A stretch of 64,000 nucleotides of DNA, from assembly GCA_039621445.1 (NCBI GenBank), contig CP154957.1:2164504-2228503 (forward strand), written 5' to 3'. Numbering within the stretch: position 1 is the first letter of the stretch; every line of letters starts with the position of its first letter. The notes under the pieces are model-generated. The model was not told where the DNA came from. It did not search any database and saw nothing but the letters and a program-made list of their open reading frames with translations. The position numbers and the translations under genes are program-made. This DNA is from Euglena gracilis (Eukaryota > Euglenida > Euglenophyceae > Euglenales). This document shows, in pieces, positions 42,143 through 52,296 of this stretch.

Positions 42143-44932
42143 GGCTGCAGAGCCCCTGCACTTCACTGAGCACATGCTCCATTTTAATACCCGCCGCCCC
42201 CCCCCCCAGGCAATTGTCGTGCGACAAATTGGGCAGCACGGAGGGGGGTGACAATTTCCCGGGGTGACAAATTGGCCGGCAGAGCCAGGGGTGACAATTG
42301 CCCGGGGGCGTCAATTGCCCGGGGGGGGGGGGTACGGCGCCATCAATCCCGACCAACAGCAAAATAATTCCCAGCATGCATGGCTAACCCCCCCCGCCCC
42401 AGCCCCTGCCCCACATCAACCTTTGGGGACAGGGGTCTCTTACAATCACCCGTGATAAAATGGGGCATAGAAAACATAGCCATTTGAACTGGGTCGAACA
42501 GCGACCTGGCACCGGTTGAGGACAGACCCCTGCCCGTCGGCCCCCTTTGCAGAGGTCTGACAACTTCGAAGAGTTCTGTTGCCCCTTTCCGAGACACAAT
42601 GGCAAGACTGAAATCTGAGAGTCAGGGGGGGGGGGAAGAGAGAATTTGGGCATTTAGAAAAACTGCTCTTTTCAAAGGAAAGCCTCCAAATTCTGTAAAA
42701 CCCCCTGAAACGCTGAAGTTCAGATGATACTGTTGACCCCCCCAATTTTTTTTCCAACTAACACAGCCACCTACTCACAGGGTGACTTTTCGGAACGTTT
42801 TTTAGTACCCCCCCCCCCCGGGCGTTTGGCCCAGGCCATGATTGAAGGTAAGGCCGGGGGGCCAACCTTGGGGAGCCAAGTTTGCATGTTAAGAATTTTG
42901 GCCGCCATGCGCAAAAGGCCAAAGACCAAGTTTTTTCGGGCCAAGTTTGCATGTAAGGAGGAGGGGGCCAAGCGTGTGTGGTTAAAGCAACGTCCTGGGC
43001 AAAACAAACCATCATTTTGGTGTCCACCCCTCAAACAAGAGTTGGGGGATGCAAGATGCAAAAAAAAAAAGCAAAAGAGTCCCTGTCCTTCAGCGACGGA
43101 TTCAGGGTCCTCTTCGAAGTGCGGGCAGAGCTGCACGGGCCTGGCAGGGGAGGGCAACCCTCCTGGGCGGTGGAGGTGGGGAAGGGGTTGGCTCCACCCA
43201 CCATGGCATCGTGCAAGGAAAAATCCCTTTGGCACCATGACCTAAAAATTGGACCCCCAGAAATACGGGATTGGACCCCCCATCCATCGGGATGGGGGTG
43301 AGGGGGGGGGGGCAACCCCCCCACCATCCATTGGGTTTCAGGATTCCCGTACAGTCCTGAGTGCGGGGAAGCTTTCAGCACATCAATCAATGCATGTACA
43401 GCAGCAGAGTGGTGTGCAGAGACAGAATGAAACTGGCAGAATCACACCAACCCTGTTGAAAACGTTCTAGAAATGAGTCGAACCGGACAAAGGGAGGCAA
43501 CAGATGCCATTATTGCGTCGGGAAGAGAATTTCCCGCAGGACAGGTCAGCAGTTATGGGTGTGCAAGTTATTTTTGAGCCAATTGAATTTAAATGCAAAT
43601 ACAGCTGGGTTTAGTGGAAGCCAGAGTGGATTTTCCATTTGAGCCTTTTTTGAACCAAAAATGGACAAACCACACTGTGCAGACTTTCAGTTCCTTGCTA
43701 AATACTGGATAATTATTCTTGATATTGATATGGCCACATTTTATCAAATTCAGTTGAGTTTCTGGATGTATTTTGCAAAGTTCTTGTCCGTGCTTTTTCG
43801 CCATGCCTGGAGTGTGACAGGGCAAAATGTGCTTGCTGCGCCCAGGAGGGAAAAAAAGTTTTGATGCTGTTTTTTGTTGTTGTTTGGAGCAAATTGGTCC
43901 CCCTCACCCCTCAGCTGAATGAAAGAACAGAATGAATTTGACCAACTGAGGTTGTGTGGGGTCCAGACCACCTTCCAGCCCGGAGGGGGGGGGGGGGGGG
44001 AGGCGTTCGGCCCTCCTCCCACCACACACGAAAAAAATCTGGTGCAAAGCACTGGAAAGTTTGAGTGCTTAAAAAAGGAGTTTCAGGGAAGAAACACTTT
44101 TCATGTCAGGGTAACCCGCCCAAAGAGGTCCGCAAAACTCCGACGCTCACTGGCCTAGTGGTTACAGAAAATTGGCCAAAAATGAGCCTTCTTCTGGCTG
44201 GCCCTTGGCACACGAGAGTTGGCCATGTGCCCTGCCGATTGGCTGCAAGGGGGGGGGGGGGATCGGGTGTGGGTCCCATGGGGTGCTGTGCAAGGGGTGG
44301 GGTCGGCCACGGCTTGACTTTCCATCTGGGGCTGTGTGCAGAGCCCCCCTTGGGGTCCACTAAAAATTCCACTGGGCAATTGAAATGGGGGTGGGAATGG
44401 GGCTTTTAGTGGGTTTTCTTGGCTGACTTTGTTCCAAAAAAGAACCCCGAAAATTGCCAAAAGTGGGCATTTTCCGCAGGTGGTCGGGTCAAAACAAAAT
44501 TTCCACCAACTAGCCATGCCCGAGGACCCCAAGGAGGGTCCACAAGGATTTCCCGTGGCCGAATTTGGACATGCTGCAGTCCAGTCCCCCCCCCCAGGGA
44601 GGAGCTTGTGGTTCAGGGTACTCTCCACCACCAATAGTGTGGTGTTTGCCCAGTTTGGAAGAAGATGGTATTTTTTTTAAAGGTGGTGACCTGGGGGGGG
44701 GGGGGGCTGAGTGGGTACCCCACTGAACATTGCTCTGTGCTCGTTCATCAAGCATCACAATGACCTCATCGGCCTTTGCGCAAGAAACTTCAAATGGTGT
44801 CCTTGGGGCAGCAAACACCAGTTCGTCATCCACCTCAACGGTCTTGCCTCGCCGGCCAAAGACCCAGTAGAGTACAACTGCACCACCAGCAACTGCCACA
44901 GCTATGTGGAGAGGATGGATCCTCTCGTTCAT
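41972..44932 (-). CDS. Membrane-anchored BAG-domain protein, Snl1-like (3 exons, complete)
   Basis: Three exons of 68, 17 and 56 codons plus stop give 141 residues. Residues 9-25 form one hydrophobic helix (LHIAVAVAGGAVVLYWVF) followed by GRRGK, an N-terminal membrane anchor. Residues about 92-137 form a BAG domain: LNEMLLQCL on helix 2 and an Arg-rich final helix EMRRARVQQVHELTDLL. BAG domains bind the Hsp70 nucleotide-binding domain and promote nucleotide exchange. Anchor plus C-terminal BAG in a short protein is the layout of yeast Snl1, which is 159 residues and sits on the ER and nuclear envelope. Both introns obey the CAG/CTG rule in phase 0. A splice acceptor lies 19 nt upstream of the ATG. 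The family assignment is from memory of motifs, not a search. Confidence 0.8.
42143..43088 (-). other. BAG-gene intron 2
   Basis: It starts GGA-CAG and ends CTG-CAGCC. It contains a short R5 copy (42,203-42,333) immediately upstream of exon 3 and C/G-run DNA. Confidence 0.6.
42203..42333. repeat. R5 repeat, short copy
   Basis: GGCAATTGTCGTGCGACAAA on the left and GGCGTCAATTGCCCGGGG on the right. It lacks the core found in the two long copies. Confidence 0.7.
43089..43139 (-). CDS. BAG gene, exon 2 (17 codons)
   Basis: It reads PVQLCPHFEEDPESVAE between CTG-CCAGG and GGA-CAG. Of three possible frames, only this one has both borders in phase 0. Confidence 0.65.
43140..44728 (-). other. BAG-gene intron 1
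   Basis: GTT-CAGTGGGG pairs with CCCCTG-CCAGG with one bulged base. It contains an R11 copy (43,180-43,365) and C/G-run repeats (43,970-44,340). Confidence 0.6.
43180..43365. repeat. R11 repeat copy
   Basis: It starts TCCACCCACCATGGCATCGT and ends GATTCCCGTACAGTCCTGAG, similar to 12,550-12,760. Confidence 0.55.
44729..44932 (-). CDS. BAG gene, exon 1 (membrane anchor)
   Basis: It starts MNERIHPLHIAVAVAGGAVV and includes VEVDDELVFAAPRTPFEVSC and ends DERAQSN. The exit is AAT|GTT-CAG, phase 0. Confidence 0.8.
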
Positions 44933-44965
44933 CGTGCACAGAAAAAGACCCTGCAAAAAATGCAA
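44933..44965 (-). promoter_or_regulatory. Putative spliced-leader acceptor of the BAG gene
   Basis: GCATTTTTTGCAG ends about 17 to 19 nt before the ATG, a pyrimidine tract plus AG that would leave a very short 5' UTR. Confidence 0.5.
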
Positions 44966-45245
44966 AGAGAGGAGATCCTCGTGTCATTGGAAATTTTGAA
45001 GGAAAAAAATTGCATACAGATTGCTCCTGATGCATACCTAACTCAGCAAAAATATTGGCTTTGAATTTGCAGTTTTGTGCCCTGCCCTTGATGGTAAACC
45101 CCCGCAATTAGAAACCCCCCTATGCTACTATCCAGTCACTCTGCGGAAAACCCGAGGGGGGGGGGGCTTCTAATTGGGTACCCTTTGACTAAAGGAAAAA
45201 CCTTCGGCCGGTGGCCGATCCCGGGCCGAATGGGGTCCAAATTAC

Positions 45246-45650
45246 CTCCCCCCCCCCCTTGTCTAAGCACCGGAAAAGATGGGTAAGAACCGGGGGGGGG
45301 GGAGGTGCTTATTTTGCCAAAATATGGGTAAGAACCAGGGGGGTGGTGCTTAGACAAGGGGGAAAAATTTGACTGTAAAAATAATTCGGCGCTTCGCACC
45401 GAAAAGGAAAAATTCCCCTTATTTTGGAGGTCCACTGTTGAATTTACACACATTTGGATGCAGAAATCAACAATACCTCACCAAATCAGGTCTCAGAAGT
45501 TGCAGAATTTTCGAAATTTTTGAGAAATTTCCCTGAAAAATGCACACAAAATAAACCTCCCCGTGACGATGACCTTTAAAAAGATGGGTAAGAACCGGGG
45601 GGGTGGTACTTAGACAAGGGTGGTGCTTAGACAAGGGGGGGGGGTAAAAA
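45246..45650. repeat. R4 TIR repeat copy A
   Basis: CCTTGTCTAAGCACCGGAAA on the left and GGTGCTTAGACAAGGGGG on the right, between TACC and GGTA flanks. The core has AATTCGGCGCTTCGCACCGA. Confidence 0.85.
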
Positions 45651-46266
45651 AACAAACACGTTTTTTGCGAGTTTTGGGTGGATGGGCCATGTTTCAAGGA
45701 TGCCAGATATCAATTTTGTTTCCGACGTCGACCTGTGTTCGTGGAGATTTTTCGGGCTTTTCGCCATTTTTTTGTCAACTCTGTCGGTCGGCTTGGTTGG
45801 GGGGGGGGGCTGTTATTTAGATTTCTGGCGGGAAACCCGAGGGGAGGGGGACTTCAATTTGGGGGGGGGGTTAAAAACCATCCGCACACCAGTTTCCCCA
45901 AGTGGTTAGTGCGCCCTTTGTTGCGCACAAATAAAAGTTGCTTGTGGGTGCCAAAGCTCGCAAAGTCGTGCCATTTTAACTTTAATATTTTGCCTTTTGT
46001 GCGCATTCGCACCCACAAACAAAAATTGTTCATGGGCGAAACGCGCACACAAACACACACCAGCTGCGCGACGGCTGGAAAACGCACCAACAACGAAGCA
46101 AGCGGTCTCGCAGTTGCAAAAGGGGTTCAAAAGGGCAAATCAGGAAAACGGTCTTTTCGGGTTTGGAAGGCATTCAGCCAGGCACCGCTGTTCAAGAATT
46201 ATCGGGTCTTTCGGGGCAAAACACAAAATTTCGGAAACAGCCTCTGCTGGGGGGCGGCAGTCGATT

Positions 46267-46620
46267 CCGGCCAGTACCCCCCCCTATGTCCAATGACCGG
46301 TAACCTCTGTCCTCTGACCGGGGGGGGGGGTCGTTGGACATGGGGTCAAAAGAAAGTTGGTGGGTACCCGGGTCCCTACCCACCCAAAAATGCCCAAATT
46401 TTCCCTTCCGGCGCTTCGCGCCGAAAATTTTGGGCAATTTTGACAAATTTTTGTCCAAAAAGTGTCAAAAATGGCATTTTGGCCAAATTTTTGGCAAAAT
46501 TTTTCGTCCCGGCGCTTCACGCCGGGACCAAAAATTTGGTCAAACCTCCGAAAAGGTGTCCTCTGACCGGGGGGGTGGTCATTGGACATAGGGGGGTCGT
46601 TGGACATAGGGGGGGGGGTA
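46267..46620. repeat. R1 TIR repeat copy
   Basis: CTATGTCCAATGACCGGTAA on the left and TCGTTGGACATAGGGG on the right. It is very close to the 26,809 copy, including the GGTACCCGGGTCCCTACCCA segment. Confidence 0.85.
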
Positions 46621-47179
46621 CCAAAAATAAGCAAATACCCGGAAAAAAACGTGGACAACAGCGGAATTGACCCAGAAGGGCCGAAAATTCCTGATTCGGC
46701 AAAACGTCCAAAATGCCCAAATGGGGTCAAAGGGGCCCTTTTTTTCGGGGTGGAAACCAACCCATAAATTTCCCCGGAAAATTCTGGAGCAGCGGAGCCC
46801 AAGCCGCCGGCCAGCGGCAGGGCCTTTGGGATGCTAAAATGGTGCCAATGGACGTGCATCGTTTTCGGGTGGCTGCGTGCCATCTTCGGGAGATTCTCTG
46901 TCTCGATCTTTCCTGGGACCTGTCACTGAACCAGAATTGGCCCCATAATACCCGGTGTTGGAGGAGACGGTGTGGTCATTGGGGTCGAACCCCTTCAGAA
47001 GCCAGAGAAGGTGGGTGTTGCAGGGCCGAGCGATGCCAGTTTTGATTTCCTCCTTTGGTGGTTCATTTGCGCTAAAGCGCGCAACACGTCTTTCTTGGGT
47101 TCTCAGGCGCAAATGAACCACTTGTGAATTTCTGGAATTTCTGCAGGTGGTTTATTTGCCCTTCGTGCCCACCAACAGC

Positions 47180-47600
47180 ATGATACGTGCTTCAGCGCAC
47201 ATTGTTTGACGGTTGTGCCACACCGTTTACCAACCATTCAGAACCCATGGACATAATTTTGTTTCTTCGAGCATTCACACAACTTTGTTCGTGCACGCCC
47301 ATGAACTGACACCATCGATAAATGGTGTGAAAAACCAACCAAATTATGTTTCTGGACGGCCCGCTGGTCCGCACCGTCACGGCCCCTTTGCAACACCGTT
47401 TATCGACGGCGTCAGTTCATGGTCGCTAAAGCGCAACCCTTGAAGGGCAAATTTGTGTTTATGGGTGCAAATGCAGGCACCAACAAACCAACAAAATTGT
47501 GTCTTGTGCACACATTTTCGCCCATAAACACAATATTAAATTTTTTGTTAATCTGCGCATATGCTCAAACCAACACAAAAAAGCTTCAGTGCGAATCTGG
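47180..47600. repeat. R13 repeat region
   Basis: The AACTGACACCATCGATAAAT segment and a CCGCTGGTCCGCACCGTCAC block recur in altered order at 50,460-50,970, with TTTGTGTTTATGGGTGCAAA fragments in both. Confidence 0.5.
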
Positions 47601-48376
47601 CCGCCTAAGATAAAGAAACTAAATCAAAAATCCTTCCAATTCTCATGTAACAATATTGTGACCCAAAATATCACATCTGACTGAGATTGCGAACTGCCCC
47701 ACCGCTTTTTTTTTTAACGTTTTGGTGGTTATTCTTTGACTGTTCCCAGAACCCCGGAATGGGCCAACTTTCTTTGCTCAACGTCCAGCCCAGGGTGTTG
47801 TGGGTTCAGTCAAAAATGGGCGGAAAAGTTTTTGAACAAGCCTAGCTGTTGGGTGGTGGGTTCTCCATGGCATTTGAAGAACGAGAACAGAGAGAATGAA
47901 TTTTGTGTTTGACATGTTTGCTTGAAACACATATGATAAAACCGAACGGGGAAAAAATAAGCAGACAAAATGGATTTCATTTGATGTTTTTGAACCACAC
48001 AATAATCAAATTTTCACACACCCAGTCTTTCACAAAGCAAAAACAAAGTGCAATGTTGAATTTCAAAAATCGTTATTTATTTTAATCATTATTGGACAAT
48101 CGTTGAAAAGCAGGGGGTAAAGGGGCTATGGTCTCAAAGACTCCACTCGTTGGCCAGAAAAAAAAATTGATAAATATTGACAACACATTTACAAGGAGAA
48201 ATCAGAATCAAAATTGGGTTTGTTGGGTACCCCGTAGTGTTCGTAGATAATGCAGCATATGCAAAATACAGGCAAGAAACCTCCTTGTGTACCCTTATTG
48301 TTAGGATACGTGTATAACGAACACCAGATGCTTCAAAAGCAACAGTGCTCTTGCAAGAGGTCTCATGTATTAAACC

Positions 48377-48718
48377 TCCCCACCTATAAGAAACCCGCCT
48401 CTAGAAGAAACCTCCACCTATAAGAAACCCTTTGGGGATTTTTGGAACGACACCCACCTATAAGAAACCCCCACCTATAAGAAACCCCTGGGGAGCTTTG
48501 AACCCAACTACCTATCAGCCTATAAGAAACCCCCCAATTTTCTTCGGTGCCGAAGGCGTCGACAGGAAAAATTTGACTGTGTTTGGCCACTTTTGGCCTT
48601 TTGTCAGCTCAAAATTTTTTCGGACATTGAAACCCACCTATAAGAAACCCCCTCAGACCACTTTTTGGAAACCCACCTCTAAGAAACGGGTTTCTTGTAG
48701 GTGGGGGGGGGGGGGGGG
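48377..48718. repeat. R3 repeat copy B
   Basis: CCACCTATAAGAAACCC units, a TTCTTCGGTGCCGAAGGCGT core and a closing GGGTTTCTTGTAGGTGGG. It matches 10,617-10,940 throughout. Confidence 0.8.
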
Positions 48719-48940
48719 AACTTTTCCATTGCCATTGGGTGGGTCACCTTTGCCCACTGTTGGTCAGTTCCAGAGACTTTCGGTCGGTCCTGCGGGCTAT
48801 TTCAAGGAATTGCACCACTCTGACGTATTGTTGTACCATCAGTTTCTTGCTAAAAAAATAATTCAAAGTCTAATGCTGACCCGAAAAAATGCAAAAATAT
48901 TTTTTTTTGCCTGAGAGTCTGCGGTGAAGATACAATTACC

Positions 48941-49345
48941 TCCTCCCCCCCTTGTCTAAGCACCGGAAAAGATGGGTAAGAACCGGGGGGGGGGGGGTGC
49001 TTATTTTGCCAAAATATGGAAGGTAAGAACCAGGGGGGTGGCTTAGACAAAAGGGAAAAATTTGACTGCAAAAAAAAAATCCGGCGCTTCGCACCGAAAA
49101 GGCAAAATTCCCCTTATTTTGGAGGTCCACTGTTGAACTCACACACATTTGGATGCAGAAATCAACAATACCTCACCAAATCAGGTCTCAGAAGTTGCAG
49201 AAATTTCGAAATTTTGAGAAATTTCCCTTAAAAATGCACACAAAATAAACCCCGTGACGATGACCTTTAAAAAGATGGGTAAGAACCGGGGGGGGGGTGC
49301 TTAGACAAGGGTGGTGCTTAGACAAGGGGGGGGGGGAGGTATTAA
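48941..49345. repeat. R4 TIR repeat copy B
   Basis: Same termini and internal order as copy A, bounded by TACCTCC and GGAGGTA. Confidence 0.85.
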
Positions 49346-50459
49346 TTGGCAACCCACCCAAAACAACACAGCACCAGCTTTCACTCAAGACTCACAAGAC
49401 CTTTGCAGTGTGCAGGACGTGGCAATACAGGGATTCTTATTGCAATTGCGCCCGTGGGCAAATGCAGGGGGGGGGTTGGTTACCAAACCACGTCCAAACA
49501 ATCACCAACACAAAAATCAATAATAATAAATATAATGAAACATTTCTTGGACAGCATGGCCAAATTAAAAGGGAGAACAGCAGGTGAACATAGCATTTGG
49601 CTACCACCAGCCAATCACATGCAGGATTCGCAAACAAATCCACATTCCAATGTGCCATCGCTCCAAGCGAAAGGGAAACACTGCATTTCCGACCAAGACA
49701 ACGAAACCGTGGCTCACGACAGCACCAACCGTCAGCTGTGTGGCCAGCCAAAGGCAGCCACAAAGCCAGCTGGTCGGCTGCATATCCGAGGCCAATATGC
49801 ACCCTCTGTTGGTGCAAATCAGTCGGCTTTGTAGGGTGGAAATTTGGGGTGCAAAAAGCAGATGGGGACCTGCAAACATTTTGCAGGGTTTGTTTAGACG
49901 GCGCAAACTCCCCACCTCTGACTTTCAGAAATTACTGATTATGAATTTCTTCTTTCTAGACATCCTCTGATCCTACCCCCCCCCTCCCTGTCCAACGACC
50001 GGTTACCTCTTTGACTGCAGTTGTGTCGTTGGACATAGGAAGGTATCCTCCGACCGTGGGATCCGTCGTTATGCCCGCCAACAGCATGATGCGCGGCTTA
50101 CTGCACATGAACCACCACCAATTTTCCGGTCTATGACGGTTGTGTTTTGTCTCAGCATTTATCGACCATTCAGAACATGCTTGTGCTTACTGACAGGGGG
50201 GGGGGTGCTATAGGGTGCCTGCCCCTAGCAGGCACATCCCGGGGGGGGGGGGTCTGGGGGGAGACCCAGAAAATTTTCATTGAAAATGGCCTTTTCTGGG
50301 CCCCCGGCGCCTTCGGTGCCGGGGTCGGAGGGGGGTGCCTGCTATGGGCAGGCACCCCCCAAAACCCCTACCCCCCCTAGGGGGGGTCGGATGGGTGCTG
50401 TGGGGTGCCTGCCCCTAGCACCCCCCCCCCCGTGGGGTAGGCACCCGACTAACCACAAG

Positions 50460-50970
50460 CCTGATTCAGAACCCATGAAAGCAATTTTGTTTGTGCGCGC
50501 TTTAACTTGAACTGACACCGCCGATAAAATGGTTTGACAAACCCACCAAATTATTTTTCTCGCCGGTCCGCTGCGCTGGTCCGCGCCTTCACGGCCCATT
50601 TGTCATGCTGTGTTTGGCAAAGCGGAAAATGTTCGGGTGTGATGTGTGGGTGTGGTGTGACCAAGCCGGCGGGAAGGGAAGGATCAGGTAGGGGAGGTAA
50701 GTGCGGGGGGAAGAAACAGGGTCCGCAAAGAATGAAAGGGATGGGCGTCGACACCCAACTTATGCCCAGGATCCACACAACCAGTTTTGTTTGCAAACCC
50801 GGAAGAAGAAGACAAACCCTTGAACAACAAGATTGTGTTTATGGACGCAAATGCGCGCACGAACATAATTGTGTTCGTGCACACAGTTTTTTCATAAACA
50901 CAATTTTGTTCTTCAAGGGTTGGGTTTTAGTGCCCATGAACTGACACGGTCGATAAACACCAAAAACACC
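50460..50970. repeat. R13 repeat region, second occurrence
   Basis: It contains AACTGACACCGCCGATAAAA, TCCGCTGCGCTGGTCCGCGC and TTTGTGTTTATGGACGCAAA, related to 47,180-47,600. Confidence 0.5.
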
Positions 50971-52160
50971 ACACCGGCTCGCCACAAGAAAAGCAGTCCG
51001 GCAAACAACCAGGACACACACCGCCGGCAGTTCAGGTTCACCCGGGGAAACAGCCGCGAGGAGCAAGAAGGGCAGAAAACGTCCCATTCATTTTGCCGCT
51101 TTTTTTGCAGCCTTTTTCACTCCCAGGGAGGAAGGTCCTGGGGGTTTCGAAGTGAGGAGCCCGTTTCCGGACCCCCAAAACACCATTTTTGGCCAAAGTT
51201 CCTTGGGCCACACCCCCAAAAAAAACAAGATTTTGCTTATTTTATGTTGCACTCTCTTGTCACCGTGTTTTCAAACCCCCCGGAGCCACACAGCCCAAAT
51301 AAAAAAATTGTTGCTTTGCGCACATGTGCAAACCAACGCGAAAAAGCTTAAGTGCGAATCCGGCAGCCTAAGTTCCAGTTCCTTGCAGTGAATGCCACTG
51401 TGTCTGAATGCCTGTGTGGCCAGCCCAAGCTGTCCTGCCCACCTCCTTGGGGGGGAGTGGCGTTGCGAGGGTTCTACAGGTGGATTTATACCAAATGTCC
51501 AAACCGACCTTTCTGGGCTCCTGAGCTCCTGGCATGTTCTTGTGGGGAAAAACGGAAAAATGTCTTCCAGATGTGTTTGGCAAGTACGATGGATCTGAAC
51601 TGGCCTCCCTCCCAGCAGGTTGGCTCAGAAAACGACAAATTTGGGTGATTTCGGGTCATCCCACCTCAGACCGCAAGCAGGGTTTCCAAAGCGACGTCTG
51701 CAAACAATGGTTTGCCAATCCAGGCATCCCAGGTTACCCCAAGTCTCTGCACAATGTGCTTGGGTCACTGCCATCCACTGGTTATCTCATGACTTTCTGC
51801 GTGAACACAGCTTTACGCCACAAATAAAGAGAGTTCTCGCGTTTCCTTTGTCTCTTTCAATCAGGTCCTCACCTCCGGTTTCACCAAACTATAACCCAAA
51901 AATTTGCGAGGTAGGTTTTCCCATTCCAGTCCGCGAGCAAGGCTTTTCTCCACCACACTTTCTCCCGAACAAAAAACTTTGGGTTTTCGACTTCGATTTT
52001 GAAACAAGATACCGAAGACGACATCCACTTCGACAAATTTCGGTCGGGCAGTTTGCGCCGCCAGAGACTTGGAACCCAACAATTAATTGGAAGAAACTCC
52101 CGCCAGCAGGCAGAAGAGCGTCGGGCCCACAGCATGCCAACGGCGTCGTACAGCGGGGGG

Positions 52161-52296
52161 TCAGCAACAGTGGGCGGCGCTGTCCCCGTCGGGGCGCGGG
52201 GCGTGGCTGGCCTCCACGAGGGCCCGGAAGGTGGAGGGTCCGCGCAGCAGTTCGCTGGGCCGGCCGAACTCAAGGACGCGGCCCTCCCCGAGCACC
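52161..52296 (-). CDS. ABCC exon: C-terminal tail and stop
   Basis: It reads [20 protein letters not shown] then a short hydrophilic tail ending AAHCC. It enters after CTG-CACTT and completes the DYDKVLVLGEG strand in frame. Confidence 0.9.

Larger units (their letters stand above)
44966..52160. other. Repeat-filled intergenic region between ABC transporter and BAG genes
   Basis: It holds R4 copies (45,246-45,650 and 48,941-49,345), an R1 copy (46,267-46,620), an R1 fragment (49,976-50,070), an R3 copy (48,377-48,718) and R13 relics (47,180-47,600, 50,460-50,970). No frame had both splice motifs and protein-like composition. Confidence 0.55.

Noticed and set aside
44966-52160. Genes among the 60-200 codon frames between the ABCC and BAG genes
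   Set aside because: They overlap repeats R1, R3, R4 and R13, recur in the other copies, and lack protein-like composition or matched borders.
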